A stretch of DNA of 64,000 nt from Pseudomonadota bacterium (GCA_023402015.1 JAEXCU010000013.1:62001-126000), one strand, 5' to 3'; shown: positions 33,742-41,673, counted from the first letter of the stretch. A program made the numbers and translations. Notes: generated by a model from the letters alone, not told the origin.

Positions 33742-34512
33742 ATGAAAAAAATATCATATCTGGGAATTTTGGCCGTAATATTGACATGCAACGTTGCAAA
33801 TGCGGCGAAATCTGATAAACAATTTCGGGCCGAAATATTGGATGGTTTGGACATCGTGGCCGCGCGCGACAATGTTGATGTGTTTGCTGATGCCGCGCCG
33901 GGTGAATTGGGACTGGAAGTATATGAAACAGTCGGCGTGGTTGATGCCAATGCAACCAAGGTTTTTATCCCAACAACCATGTACGTGCGTGGCGGTGGGG
34001 GCCTGAATTTGGGATTTGCCACCGACAAAGCAAAATTTGCCGGCCAAGAATACGAAAGCAGTGGCAGTTATACCGTACAATTGGGTCTGGGGTGGAATTT
34101 ATCGTCATATGTTCGCACAGAAATTGATTTCCAGACATCTACGTTTGAATTTTCTGACCTGCCACAGGCACAGGCAACATATCGCACATTGGGCGGGATG
34201 TTATACTTTGACCTGGCACGTCGTTATGTTCATACCGGCGACATTACACGTCGCAGAACATTTGTTCCGTTTATGGGATTTGGTGCCGGTTTTGGCCAAT
34301 ACCAATTTGACGGCCCCGGTGGCGCAGATGGTTTTGTAATTGCGGCGCCACGCGCGGCAATTGGGTTTAATGTAATGTTTAACGACCTGATTGGGATTGA
34401 TATCATGTATCAATATCAGATGATGATTGGCAACGGATTTGGTTGGGATGTGCGTCGTGGCGGTGTTGATAACATCAGCAATATTATGGCGTCTTTCCGC
34501 GTTAACTTTTGA
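33742..34512 (+). CDS. Outer-membrane beta-barrel protein
   Basis: 256 residues with signal peptide (ISYLGILAVILTCNVANA), then alternating hydrophobic strands with Gly/aromatic turns (YTVQLGLGWNLSSYVRTEIDFQ, PFMGFGAGFGQYQF) and a C-terminal Phe (ASFRVNF) for BAM recognition. It looks like an 8-stranded opacity/OmpW-type barrel. Followed after 16 bp by a second barrel gene. Confidence 0.78.
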   Translation: MKKISYLGILAVILTCNVANAAKSDKQFRAEILDGLDIVAARDNVDVFADAAPGELGLEVYETVGVVDANATKVFIPTTMYVRGGGGLNLGFATDKAKFAGQEYESSGSYTVQLGLGWNLSSYVRTEIDFQTSTFEFSDLPQAQATYRTLGGMLYFDLARRYVHTGDITRRRTFVPFMGFGAGFGQYQFDGPGGADGFVIAAPRAAIGFNVMFNDLIGIDIMYQYQMMIGNGFGWDVRRGGVDNISNIMASFRVNF

Positions 34513-34528
34513 CAAGGGATTGTAAAAA

Positions 34529-35179
34529 ATGAAAGCGAAAATTTTATTTGGTTTGATTTGCATATTACCAATGGCGGCAAACGCGGCAATCCCGTATCGC
34601 GTGGAACAGGTTAAAATGCCCGCGCCCGAAACACCCGACGGTTATGACAGCGAGGCATTTGCCCGCCTGCGTCGTTTTTATGTTGGTGGTGCATACAATT
34701 TTTCCATGTGGCAAAATTATACAGATGACAACGATGTGCATGTCGCGGGTAAAAACACTTCGTCGTTTGAGGCCATGGCCGGCGTCCGCGTATTGGATAC
34801 GTTCCGGGTCGAGGCAAACTATATCCGCACAAATGCCAAATACAACGCATTTAAACTGACCGGCGATACCGCGATGATTAACGCAATATTTGATGCGCGC
34901 ATTGATAATATTTATCGTCTGTTCCGTAAGCAGCGCTTGGTTCCATATGTTGGAATTGGTGGTGGTGTGTCTTGGAACAGTGTGGACGATGCACATATCC
35001 AAAATAAAATAACACCGGTTGCGGCGGCAATGGCCGGTTTGGGCATCGAATTGGGCGACAGATTTACATTGGATTTCGGATACAGATACATGTACATGTT
35101 CACACCAAAATTTGATGTAATTAATGATTTTGCACCAACCGCGCATCAGTTCCGTGCCGGTGCACGTATAAACTTTTAA
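34529..35179 (+). CDS. Outer-membrane beta-barrel protein
   Basis: 216 residues, signal peptide (ILFGLICILPMAANA), then barrel strands (FYVGGAYNFSMWQNY, AGVRVLDTFRVEANYI, YVGIGGGVSWNS) and C-terminal RAGARINF. It shares the barrel style of the 33742 protein, so the two may be a tandem pair. Probable surface opacity-type porin. Confidence 0.76.
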   Translation: MKAKILFGLICILPMAANAAIPYRVEQVKMPAPETPDGYDSEAFARLRRFYVGGAYNFSMWQNYTDDNDVHVAGKNTSSFEAMAGVRVLDTFRVEANYIRTNAKYNAFKLTGDTAMINAIFDARIDNIYRLFRKQRLVPYVGIGGGVSWNSVDDAHIQNKITPVAAAMAGLGIELGDRFTLDFGYRYMYMFTPKFDVINDFAPTAHQFRAGARINF

Positions 35180-35181
35180 CG

Positions 35182-36105
35182 ATGAATCAATGTCCATTTT
35201 TTGGTAAATGTGGTGGATGCAAATATGATTTTGCATCTGCCAATTATCGCACAGAAAAATTATCAGAACTGCGTGGTGTGCAACCAACCGGGGAACCGTT
35301 TTGGACACCGGTGGGTGTGCGCCGTCGCGCGGATTTTTGCTTTGGCAATGGCCAGTTTGGATTTTACGAATCGCGTTCCAAAAATATTGTTTCCGTAAAT
35401 CATTGTCCAAACTTGGTGAATGAAATAAATGATATTTTGCCGCGTGTCGCGGCGTTGCCATGGGTGGGGGCGGGGGCGTGCCTGATTACTGCATGCGATA
35501 ACGGAATTGATATTGCGATAACGTCTGATGTTTCGTTTTTCAGCACAGAATTCAAACAGGCCGCAATGAAATTGCCGGCAATTCGTATAACATGGAATGA
35601 CCAAGTTATTAAGTGCGACGCAACGCCAATTATAAAATTTGCGGGCGTGTCATGCGAATATCCGTCCGGTGGATTTTTACAGCCAACCGTGCCCAGTGAA
35701 TCCGCACTGCGTGATATGGTTGTTTCGGCGGCAAATGGCGCGCGACGTGTTGCGGATTTGTTTTGTGGTCTGGGGAATTTTACATTTGCATTAAATGCCG
35801 ATGGATTTGATATTTCCGGCATTGGTTGCAATCGCGATTTGTTTAAAAAACCGCTGACGGTGGGGATGCTGAATGGATATGATTGCGTGGTAATGGACCC
35901 ACCACGGGCCGGCGCAATGGCACAATGCCAAGAACTGATAAAAAGTAATGTTTCGCGCATTATTTATGTATCGTGCAACCCGGCGACATTTCGGCGCGAT
36001 GCCCAGATTTTGACGCGCGGCGGGTATTGTATGAAAAAATTGGTTCCGGTTGACCAATTTGTGGGCAGTAATCATTGGGAAATATTTTCCGTATTTGAAA
36101 AATAA
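35182..36105 (+). CDS. RlmD/TrmA-type (uracil-5-)-methyltransferase
   Basis: 307 residues. An iron-sulfur motif CPFFGKCGGCKYD at the N-terminus with a further Cys in NHCPNL, a SAM-binding VADLFCGLGNFTFAL, and the catalytic Cys in YVSCNPATFRRD. These define the TrmA/RlmC/RlmD family, which makes m5U in rRNA or tRNA. It is shorter than E. coli RlmD (433) because the N-terminal TRAM domain is missing, as in other alphaproteobacteria. It starts 3 bp after the barrel gene's stop. Whether it acts on U747 or U1939 cannot be told. Confidence 0.82.
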   Translation: MNQCPFFGKCGGCKYDFASANYRTEKLSELRGVQPTGEPFWTPVGVRRRADFCFGNGQFGFYESRSKNIVSVNHCPNLVNEINDILPRVAALPWVGAGACLITACDNGIDIAITSDVSFFSTEFKQAAMKLPAIRITWNDQVIKCDATPIIKFAGVSCEYPSGGFLQPTVPSESALRDMVVSAANGARRVADLFCGLGNFTFALNADGFDISGIGCNRDLFKKPLTVGMLNGYDCVVMDPPRAGAMAQCQELIKSNVSRIIYVSCNPATFRRDAQILTRGGYCMKKLVPVDQFVGSNHWEIFSVFEK

Positions 36106-36127
36106 AAACGCCCAACCGGGCGTTTTT
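36104..36127. terminator. Bidirectional terminator
   Basis: Arms AAAAACGCCC/GGGCGTTTTT, loop AACC, between the methyltransferase and the convergent HTH gene. Confidence 0.85.
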
Positions 36128-36356
36128 ATTTCTGGGTTTTTGTGGCACCCCGGGCCCGCATTACCAAAAATCCGAAATGCATCAGACGTTGTATGGTTGT
36201 ATGGGGTATCAGTTTGGTTCCCCGTTCGTATCGGACCAAGTCGTGGGTTGTTATGCCCAAAATTTTGGCACATTCCACCAGGGTAAAGTTGGCGCTTTTT
36301 CTGGCACCACGCAGTGCAATGCCAATATGTTTGCAATCAACCAGTATAACAGTCAT
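36126..36356 (-). CDS. Small HTH (Xre-type) DNA-binding protein
   Basis: 76 residues. LRGARKSANFTLVECAKILGITTHDLVRYERGTKLIPHTTIQRLM is a clear Cro/C1-type HTH, with a short basic tail. Ribosome-binding site CCAAGGAGG, identical in context to the 32567 gene. Leader element 3 lies directly upstream, its T-run ending about 25 bp before the ATG. Confidence 0.75.
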   Translation of the reverse strand: MTVILVDCKHIGIALRGARKSANFTLVECAKILGITTHDLVRYERGTKLIPHTTIQRLMHFGFLVMRARGATKTQK

Positions 36357-36382
36357 TTTTTCCTCCTTGGGTTTTCTAAAAA

Positions 36383-36559
36383 AACACCGCCGTGATTAAA
36401 GGCGGTTGGAGGTTCATACCTATTATGCAATAGTGCTGTTTATTAGATATTCACAGCCCTCCAACCAATGTGGAGAGTTTAACATATGAGGGTATGAAAC
36501 CTCGCATTGGTAATCAACCAATGCATGTGTATTATACAATGAATATTTACACAATTCAA
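36383..36559 (-). promoter_or_regulatory. Structured leader element, copy 3
   Basis: On the minus strand: promoter TTGAAT-N17-TATAAT (36559-36531), hairpin 1 GCATTGGT/ACCAATGC with loop TGATT (36524-36504), hairpin 2 GAGG...CCTC, segment A CTCCA, B GGTTGGAGG (36466-36458), inner hairpin GCTGT/ACAGC with an AU-rich loop, C CCTCCAACC (36412-36404), and terminator ACCGCC/GGCGGT (36406-36386) with T7. The promoter and the 3' third are nearly identical to copy 2. Upstream, 36569-36599 carries a 30-bp string also found upstream of copy 5. Confidence 0.75.
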
Positions 36560-36595
36560 CAGTAAACATGGCGCGGCTTTGCCTTGCAAAGACGG

Positions 36596-36678
36596 CTGGA
36601 TCGCCGCGGTCGCTTCTCTCCCTCGCGATGACAAAGAACTGTCATTGCGAGCAAACGAAGTGCAGCGTGGCAATCCAG
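36596..36678. repeat. REP-like palindromic repeat
   Basis: CTGGATCGCCGCGGTCGC...CGCGATGAC then GTCATTGCGAGCAAACGAAGTGC...GGCAATCCAG. Confidence 0.75.
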
Positions 36679-36693
36679 TATTATAATATTCAT

Positions 36694-36924
36694 AAAAAAA
36701 CGCCGCCGGTTTCCCGGCGGTGTTTCCGAATGCCCCGAAAGGAAGGAAAGGAGAAAAAGAAATGGGCATTCTAAACTGTAAAAAGGGTTGGGGCCCAGAG
36801 TCCAGAGGAGAGAGAATGTAGGAGGGAGTCTGAATCCCTGAACCCCACGGGGCTTTCGCACCCGGTCATCGGGTTTAACCCCTTTGACGATTCGTAATGT
36901 AATACATATTTTCTTATTTGTCAA
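36694..36924 (-). ncRNA. Candidate structured non-coding RNA
   Basis: Minus strand: promoter TTGACA-N17-TACATT (36924-36896), start expected near 36889, and a terminator CCGCCGG/CCGGCGG with T7 at 36721-36694. Between them are hairpins ACCCG/CGGGT (loop ATGAC), AGGGA/TCCCT (loop TTCAGAC), GGGGTT/AACCCC-type pairing and a long-range GAATGCCC/GGGGCATTC stem around a pyrimidine-rich loop. No convincing protein frame is present: one minus-strand frame through it runs into the REP repeat. On the + strand, 36762-36821 is a 19-codon frame with a strong ribosome-binding site, so the strand call is not certain. No match to tmRNA, RNase P, SRP or 6S RNA is evident by eye. Confidence 0.5.
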
Positions 36925-37010
36925 GTTATTTTGTCAAATTTTATTTTAGGCCATTTTTTTGCCGCTTTCTGGGATGGGTAAAAACGCGCAAAGCCCCGGA
37001 AATCATAGTA

Positions 37011-37087
37011 TTCCTAGGAAATGGTGCTTATTGTAAAAAATATCGCTGTGGAATAAAATCAAGTCAGGTAGAAATATCTACCTAGGA
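37011..37087 (+). promoter_or_regulatory. Palindromic operator-like sites before the truncated S24-type regulator
   Basis: TTCCTAGGAA palindrome at 37011-37020, and AGGTAGA-AATA-TCTACCT at 37066-37083 overlapping CCTAGGA at 37081-37087. The region is about 26-100 bp upstream of an HTH gene, suggesting autoregulation. Confidence 0.5.
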
Positions 37088-37112
37088 TTTCTTAAAACAG
37101 AGGAGAGAAAAG

Positions 37113-37358
37113 ATGACACATGATGATGTGTGGCGCGCCATAGAACGTTTTGCAACAGAACATGGCATGTCTTGTTCCGGATTGGCCAAGTGCAGCGGAC
37201 TGGATCCAACCACATTTAATAAATCCAAACGGTGGTCCAAAGAAGGTCAGCCCAGATGGCCGTCAACAAACAGCATTTCAAAAATACTGTCTTCTACGGG
37301 ATCCAAAATCCAAGACTTTACTAAATTTATTGATACCCCAGACCAGGGGCGTGAATAA
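37113..37358 (+). CDS. HTH protein, N-terminal half of an alphaproteobacterial S24-type repressor
   Basis: 81 residues. HDDVWRAIERFATEHGMSCSGLAKCSGLDPTTFNKSKRW is the characteristic N-terminal DNA-binding domain of alphaproteobacterial S24/LexA-like regulators, which normally run to about 210 residues with a serine-peptidase domain. Here a stop follows FIDTPDQGRE and a terminator at 37381, so the peptidase half is absent. Ribosome-binding site AGAGGAGAG. It may be a domesticated, constitutively folded repressor. Confidence 0.75.
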   Translation: MTHDDVWRAIERFATEHGMSCSGLAKCSGLDPTTFNKSKRWSKEGQPRWPSTNSISKILSSTGSKIQDFTKFIDTPDQGRE

Positions 37359-37380
37359 ACTGTTTGTTTTGGATACATCA

Positions 37381-37412
37381 GACCACAACGGGAATCCGTT
37401 GTGGTCTTTTTT
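37381..37412 (+). terminator. Terminator
   Basis: Arms GACCACAACGG/CCGTTGTGGTC, loop GAAT, then T6. Confidence 0.88.
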
Positions 37413-37449
37413 ATAGACAACGGGTAAATCCTTTATTATTCTGGGGTAT

Positions 37450-37869
37450 ATGTTAAGTGGTATTCGTATTTATTCATCTGATGCGCTGTGGCGGCAAATA
37501 CTGGGCGATTTAAACGCAACCGTCTTGGACGGGCCGGATGTTGCGGATGTAAACCTGGATACTTTGTCGTTGAAATTGCCGATTTCTGTGGTGGAATTAA
37601 AGGCCGCAATTTTGGGTGCCACGGACAACTCTAACATAATTTGCAATATATTCGGCCGTGAAATCCCATTGCCACGCCTGCAACGCCAGATTATTGTTTT
37701 GCTGTATAAAACCGGTGGAATGTCAATTGCGGATTTAAAAAACGCGTTGGGGTATTCGCCAAACACAACAACCCACACCGTGGATACAGCAATTTATCAA
37801 TTGCGTAAAACGTATGGCCACAATTTTATTTTGAACAAGAATGGGATTTACAGTATTGGCCAGTTATAA
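37450..37869 (+). CDS. Winged-helix DNA-binding protein (OmpR/PhoB-type C-terminal domain)
   Basis: 139 residues. The C-terminal 70 residues (LPRLQRQIIVLLYK, SIADLKNALGYSPNTTTHTVDTAIYQLRKTYG, NGIYSI) match a trans_reg_C winged helix. The N-terminal half is a degenerate, receiver-like region without the phosphorylated Asp pattern. It probably binds DNA without a sensor kinase. It overlaps birA by 29 bp if the ATG of birA is used. Confidence 0.65.
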   Translation: MLSGIRIYSSDALWRQILGDLNATVLDGPDVADVNLDTLSLKLPISVVELKAAILGATDNSNIICNIFGREIPLPRLQRQIIVLLYKTGGMSIADLKNALGYSPNTTTHTVDTAIYQLRKTYGHNFILNKNGIYSIGQL

Positions 37870-38521
37870 GTTGATTTCTTTTGATAAAATCCCCAGTACA
37901 CAGACATATGCGTTGGATATGGTTGCATATGGCCAGGCATCTGACCGTACCGTCATTATGGCCGAGGCCCAAAGTGCCGGCCGGGGCCGATATAAACGGC
38001 AATGGGTTTCACATCACGGCAACCTGTATACCAGTTTTATTTATTATATGGAAGAACGTGATCCGCGTCTGTCGTACGTGGTGGCGGTGGCGATTGTAGA
38101 AACACTGATATCATATGGTGTGCAACCAACAATCAAATGGCCCAATGATATCTTGGTGGATGACAAAAAAATCTGTGGCGTGTTAATTGAATATGCCGGG
38201 TCTTTTGTTGTGGTGGGAATTGGCATAAACATCAAAACAAATCCAACAGTTGAAAAATACAAAACAACAAAACTGGAAAATTATGCAAACGTGGCAAAGC
38301 CAGATTTGCTGAACAGGTTAATGAAGAATTTAGATAAATGGATGGCGGCCGATTTTATTTCTGTGCGTGCGCGATGGATGGAATTGGCAGCCGCATTAAA
38401 TAAAATTGTAAAATATCGCGGCGAAGAAGTGGAACTGAACGGTATAAATGAAAATGGTGCGTTGGTTTTACGACGTGGTTCACAATATTTCTTGGCGTAT
38501 GGTGATGAAATAACGATGTAA
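37841..38521 (+). CDS. birA: Biotin--protein ligase
   Basis: 226 residues, monofunctional (no N-terminal HTH). SAGRGRYKRQW (the biotin-adenylate GRGRxxR loop) and KWPNDILVDDKKICGVLIE are diagnostic. It activates biotin and attaches it to the carboxyl-carrier protein of acetyl-CoA carboxylase. The ATG at 37841 lies inside the previous gene; a TTG at 37871, giving MISFDKIPSTQTYALD, fits the family N-terminus equally well and follows the previous stop, so the start is uncertain. Confidence 0.88.
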   Translation: MGFTVLASYKLISFDKIPSTQTYALDMVAYGQASDRTVIMAEAQSAGRGRYKRQWVSHHGNLYTSFIYYMEERDPRLSYVVAVAIVETLISYGVQPTIKWPNDILVDDKKICGVLIEYAGSFVVVGIGINIKTNPTVEKYKTTKLENYANVAKPDLLNRLMKNLDKWMAADFISVRARWMELAAALNKIVKYRGEEVELNGINENGALVLRRGSQYFLAYGDEITM

Positions 38522-38556
38522 AAATGGCGGATTTGTGCATATTACAAAATAACGGC

Positions 38557-38671
38557 TTGACTTTTATCGCGAATTATGATATTATATTTATATAAACAGT
38601 AAAGATTGTACCCACACCACGGTGTGGTTTTTTTTATTTCATTTTGGCCGCATTTTTATGCGGCCTGTTTT
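38557..38671 (+). promoter_or_regulatory. Phage-cluster promoter followed by two tandem terminators
   Basis: TTGACT-N17-TATTAT (38557-38585). Starting near 38592, the transcript meets terminator CCACACC/GGTGTGG with T8 (38612-38635) and then GGCCGCAT/ATGCGGCC followed by TGTTTT (38646-38671) before the ribosome-binding site of the hydrolase gene. Such a promoter-terminator unit resembles phage late promoters that need an antiterminator. The same layout recurs at 59369. Confidence 0.65.
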
Positions 38672-38690
38672 ATTTAAAAGGATTGTTCGC

Positions 38691-39104
38691 ATGCAATTAA
38701 AATTGATAAAAAATCCTGATGAAAACAGGGGCATAATTTATAAAATCGCGCGCGTAATATATACCGAAACATCTGCATCATCCCTGATTGCGGTTGAGGC
38801 ATTGGCTGCGATGATTGCAAATCGCAGTGCGGCATTAAACCAATCGCCCATGGAAATTATCAATGATTGTGATTTATTTGAATCAAACAATCCCAAATCA
38901 CCACGACATAAACCAACGTCATCGGTGGATGTTAATTCGCGCGGTTTTTGTATGTGTTTGCGGGTTGTGCGACGCATGATGAATTCTGCGCTGGATGATG
39001 TATGTAATGGTGCGACCATGTTTCATCACAGTGATTGCATGCCACAGTGGGCCGCGGCGCGTGGATATATCGCAGACATTGACGGGTTATTATTTTATGC
39101 ATAG
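38691..39104 (+). CDS. Cell-wall hydrolase (SleB/CwlJ type), phage endolysin
   Basis: 137 residues from the ATG at 38691 (AAAAGGA). ARVIYTETSASSLIAVEALAAMIANR is the catalytic-Glu motif of Hydrolase_2/SleB enzymes, and GATMFHHSDCMPQW...GLLFY the second conserved block. No signal peptide, so release would depend on the adjacent membrane protein. It is first in the late operon, behind the tandem terminators. Confidence 0.78.
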   Translation: MQLKLIKNPDENRGIIYKIARVIYTETSASSLIAVEALAAMIANRSAALNQSPMEIINDCDLFESNNPKSPRHKPTSSVDVNSRGFCMCLRVVRRMMNSALDDVCNGATMFHHSDCMPQWAAARGYIADIDGLLFYA

Positions 39105-39114
39105 GGGGGCGTTG

Positions 39115-39336
39115 GTGAAAAAAATAATCAGCGGCGGATTCTTGGCAGGGCGCAGAACGTATGTGATATCTGCTGTTGGAATACTGTCGGCGGTGGGCGC
39201 ATATCTGGTGGGGGACACAGATATATTTACGATGTTGCAGGCAATCTTTACATTGGGTGGAATATATTTTCTGCGAAAATCAAGCCAAACAAAAGGAAGC
39301 GAAAATGGAAAAAATCCCAGAAAAATTTCTGAATGA
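39115..39336 (+). CDS. Small two-TM membrane protein, holin-like
   Basis: The GTG at 39115 follows a GGGGGGCG ribosome-binding site and gives 73 residues; an ATG at 39097 is less well placed. Two hydrophobic segments (about 12-32 and 37-54) with a basic tail, the shape of a class II holin. It directly follows the hydrolase and overlaps the scaffold start by 32 bp. Confidence 0.6.
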   Translation: MKKIISGGFLAGRRTYVISAVGILSAVGAYLVGDTDIFTMLQAIFTLGGIYFLRKSSQTKGSENGKNPRKISE

Positions 39337-39961
39337 AGATGGCACATTAAATGCCGCGGCATTAATGAAGTCTTATTCAGAATTGGAAAAGAAAATTGGA
39401 ACGATGATTTCTGTGCCGGGTGATGATGCCGATGATGCATCACGTGAAAAATTTAAACGTGCAATTGGTGTACCGACATCACCGGATGAATATCCAACCA
39501 ATGCAATATTTGATGACGATTCTGTTCGTCAAAAATTTCATGAAATTGGATTAACTGCAACCCAGGTTGAAAAAATTTATCAAATCGCCGAAGAATTTTT
39601 ATCACCTGTGCTGACAGAATTGTTCACAACGCAAAACGAAACAGGTGCGATGTCTGAATTAAAAAGTTTCTTTGGTGGTGAAGAAAAAATGAACGAAGCG
39701 TTGCATGCAATTGCCGCGTTCGGCCAACAGTTTTTACCCCATGATGCATTTGATGCATTATGCGCCACACCCCAGGGAATCCAAAGCGTTTACAACATGA
39801 TGCAATCAATGGAACCACATGTTGAAACAGATAAAAATGCAGTTGAAAATTTAACAGATAATGATTTACGACGCATGATGCAGGACCCAAAATATTGGCG
39901 CGACAAAGATCCAGAATACGTTCGCAAGATTGAAAGCGGATTTAAAAAATTATATTCGTAA
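39305..39961 (+). CDS. Capsid assembly scaffolding protein
   Basis: 218 residues from the ATG at 39305 (AAAAGGAAGCG). Acidic and helical, with an N-terminal FLNEDGTLNAAALMKSYSELEKKIG motif common in podovirus scaffolds (T7 gp9-like) and a basic amphipathic C-terminus (RKIESGFKKLYS) expected to bind coat protein. Its position before the capsid gene supports the role. Confidence 0.75.
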   Translation: MEKIPEKFLNEDGTLNAAALMKSYSELEKKIGTMISVPGDDADDASREKFKRAIGVPTSPDEYPTNAIFDDDSVRQKFHEIGLTATQVEKIYQIAEEFLSPVLTELFTTQNETGAMSELKSFFGGEEKMNEALHAIAAFGQQFLPHDAFDALCATPQGIQSVYNMMQSMEPHVETDKNAVENLTDNDLRRMMQDPKYWRDKDPEYVRKIESGFKKLYS

Positions 39962-40061
39962 ATAAAATGCACTTTCTCCTTTACTAATTTTTATGTTTCC
40001 GATAAAATATAAATCAAGAACAAAAAAATTTGTTCTATCCAAAAAATAAAAGGAGAGAAGA

Positions 40062-40319
40062 ATGGCATTCACATTCTTGAAGCCAGCCGCAAAGAAAACA
40101 GCTGCGAAAAAGCCAGCTGCGAAACCGGCCGCAAAAAAACCAGTTGCTAAAAAAGCACCTGCGAAAAAAGTTGCTGCTAAACCAGCCGCAAAGAAACCAG
40201 TTGCAAAAAAAGCAGCCGTAAAAAAACCGGTTGCCAAAAAAGCACCTGTGAAAAAAGTTGCTGCGAAACCAGCGGCAAAAAAGACAGTTGCCAAAAAAGC
40301 ACCTGCAAAAAGAAAATAA
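40062..40319 (+). CDS. Histone-H1-like Lys/Ala/Pro-rich protein inside the phage cluster
   Basis: 85 residues, of which nearly all after residue 8 are Ala, Lys, Pro and Val in repeats of the type AAKKPVAKKAPAKKV. This is the composition of H1/AlgP/HctB-like DNA-binding tails. It has its own AAAGGAGAG ribosome-binding site and is closed by three consecutive terminators (40323-40438), so it may be expressed apart from the capsid. A DNA-condensing protein between scaffold and capsid is unusual; a host-derived insertion is possible. Confidence 0.75.
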   Translation: MAFTFLKPAAKKTAAKKPAAKPAAKKPVAKKAPAKKVAAKPAAKKPVAKKAAVKKPVAKKAPVKKVAAKPAAKKTVAKKAPAKRK

Positions 40320-40322
40320 TAT

Positions 40323-40438
40323 AATCCCGCGTTTGCGGGATTTTTTCTTGTAATGCCCGGATAATCCCCCGGGCATTTTTATTTAAAAAAGTTTCAGTCT
40401 GATAAGGCAACCCCCAGTCCGACTGAAATTTTTTTTTG
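40323..40438 (+). terminator. Three consecutive terminator hairpins before the capsid gene
   Basis: AATCCCGC/GCGGGATT + T6 (40323-40346), AATGCCCGG/CCGGGCATT + T (40352-40381), and TTTCAGTC/GACTGAAA + T9 (40391-40438, 21-nt loop). The following 150 bp up to the capsid hold only a GATGCG inverted motif and an AAAGGA ribosome-binding site. Confidence 0.75.
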
Positions 40439-40591
40439 GGACAATCCCGCGTGGACCCCGTGTTTTGTTTCATGGCGCACAATATGCATAACCAAAAAAC
40501 AAAATTTTAATCGGCATGCATTGACGCATCAATCACCGATGCGCGTTTTTATATCGCATGTCTGTTTTCATTTTTAACCAAAGGAATATGT

Positions 40592-41431
40592 ATGTCTGTT
40601 TCCATAGATAACGTCTTCGTGAAACAATTTGAAGCCGACGTCCATTTGGCATACCAACAAATGGGCACAAAATTGCGCGCAACCGTGCGCAGCAAAACCG
40701 GTGTTGTGGGTGCATCCACGACCTTTCAAAAGGTTGGGCGCGGCACCGCCAGCACTAAATCACGTCATGGCATTGTGCCGGTGATGAATTTAAACCATGA
40801 ACCTGTGGAATGTCTGTTGCAGGATTATTATGCGGGTGATTGGGTTGATGCATTAGATGAATTAAAAATAAACATAGACGAACGTCGTGTTGTGGCATCT
40901 GCGGGTGCGTATGCATTGGGACGTAAAACCGATGAATTGATTATCGCCGCCATGAATGGTGCAACCGCAACCGTTGGTGATTATTCAACCGGCCTGACCA
41001 AGAATTTGATTTTGTCCGCCGTTGAAACGCTGAATTCCAAAGATGTTCCAGATGACGGCCGCAGATTCGCGGTTGTTGGGGTGCATCAGTGGAATGAATT
41101 ATTGTCATTGGATGAATTTGTTTCCGCCGATTACATTGGCGACGATTTGCCATTGGTAAATGGTGGCGCATCAAAAAAATGGTTGGGGATTACATGGTTG
41201 TTGCATAACGATTTGCCGGTTAATTCTAATAAACGTGATTGCTTTATTTACCATGCCAGCAGCATTGGGCACGCATGTGGCCAAGATGTCAAAACAGATA
41301 TTTCTTGGCATGGTGAACGCGCCGCGCATTTTATCAGCAACAGCATGTCCCAGGGTGCAGTTCTGATAGATAGCGACGGTATCGTTCGCGTTAAATGCAG
41401 CGATGTGGATGCAACAAAATCAAATGAATAA
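40592..41431 (+). CDS. Major capsid protein
   Basis: 279 residues. N-arm, then an HK97-fold-like core with VGRGTASTKSRHG, TDELIIAAMNGATATVG and RFAVVGVHQWNELLSLDEFVSADYIGDDLP, as in podovirus capsid proteins of the P22-like/T7-like gp10 group. It follows the scaffold gene (with the H1-like gene between). Normal for small podovirus capsids. Confidence 0.82.
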   Translation: MSVSIDNVFVKQFEADVHLAYQQMGTKLRATVRSKTGVVGASTTFQKVGRGTASTKSRHGIVPVMNLNHEPVECLLQDYYAGDWVDALDELKINIDERRVVASAGAYALGRKTDELIIAAMNGATATVGDYSTGLTKNLILSAVETLNSKDVPDDGRRFAVVGVHQWNELLSLDEFVSADYIGDDLPLVNGGASKKWLGITWLLHNDLPVNSNKRDCFIYHASSIGHACGQDVKTDISWHGERAAHFISNSMSQGAVLIDSDGIVRVKCSDVDATKSNE

Positions 41432-41442
41432 AAGGATAATAC

Positions 41443-41673
41443 ATGGCGTTTCAAAATAAAAACCTGTCTGTAATTGCATATGCCAATGGATTTACATTAT
41501 GGCACTATGCGGCGAACGAAACAATGGCAACAATCAGTGCCAGTGGATATTTTAACAGTGTTAAAACGCTGATGAATGTTGGGGATATTGTAATCATCAA
41601 TGCATCTGACAATACGTCCATTAAAAAGGTTGGCATCACATCTGGCAATATTACGGTTGCGGCGCTGGCATAA
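41443..41673 (+). CDS. Small virion-associated protein
   Basis: 76 residues, beta-rich (SVIAYANGFTLWHYAANE, VGDIVIINASDNTSI). In the same position as capsid-associated or decoration proteins of other podoviruses, 11 bp after the capsid gene. No firm family. Confidence 0.6.
   Translation: MAFQNKNLSVIAYANGFTLWHYAANETMATISASGYFNSVKTLMNVGDIVIINASDNTSIKKVGITSGNITVAALA

Noticed and set aside
34565..35461. 298-residue minus-strand frame
   Set aside because: It lies opposite the outer-membrane barrel at 34529 and the methyltransferase at 35182, both with clear family motifs and signal or catalytic residues.
36556..36924. 122-residue minus-strand frame
   Set aside because: It crosses the candidate RNA, its terminator and a REP repeat; the translated repeat at the C-terminus shows it is not one protein.
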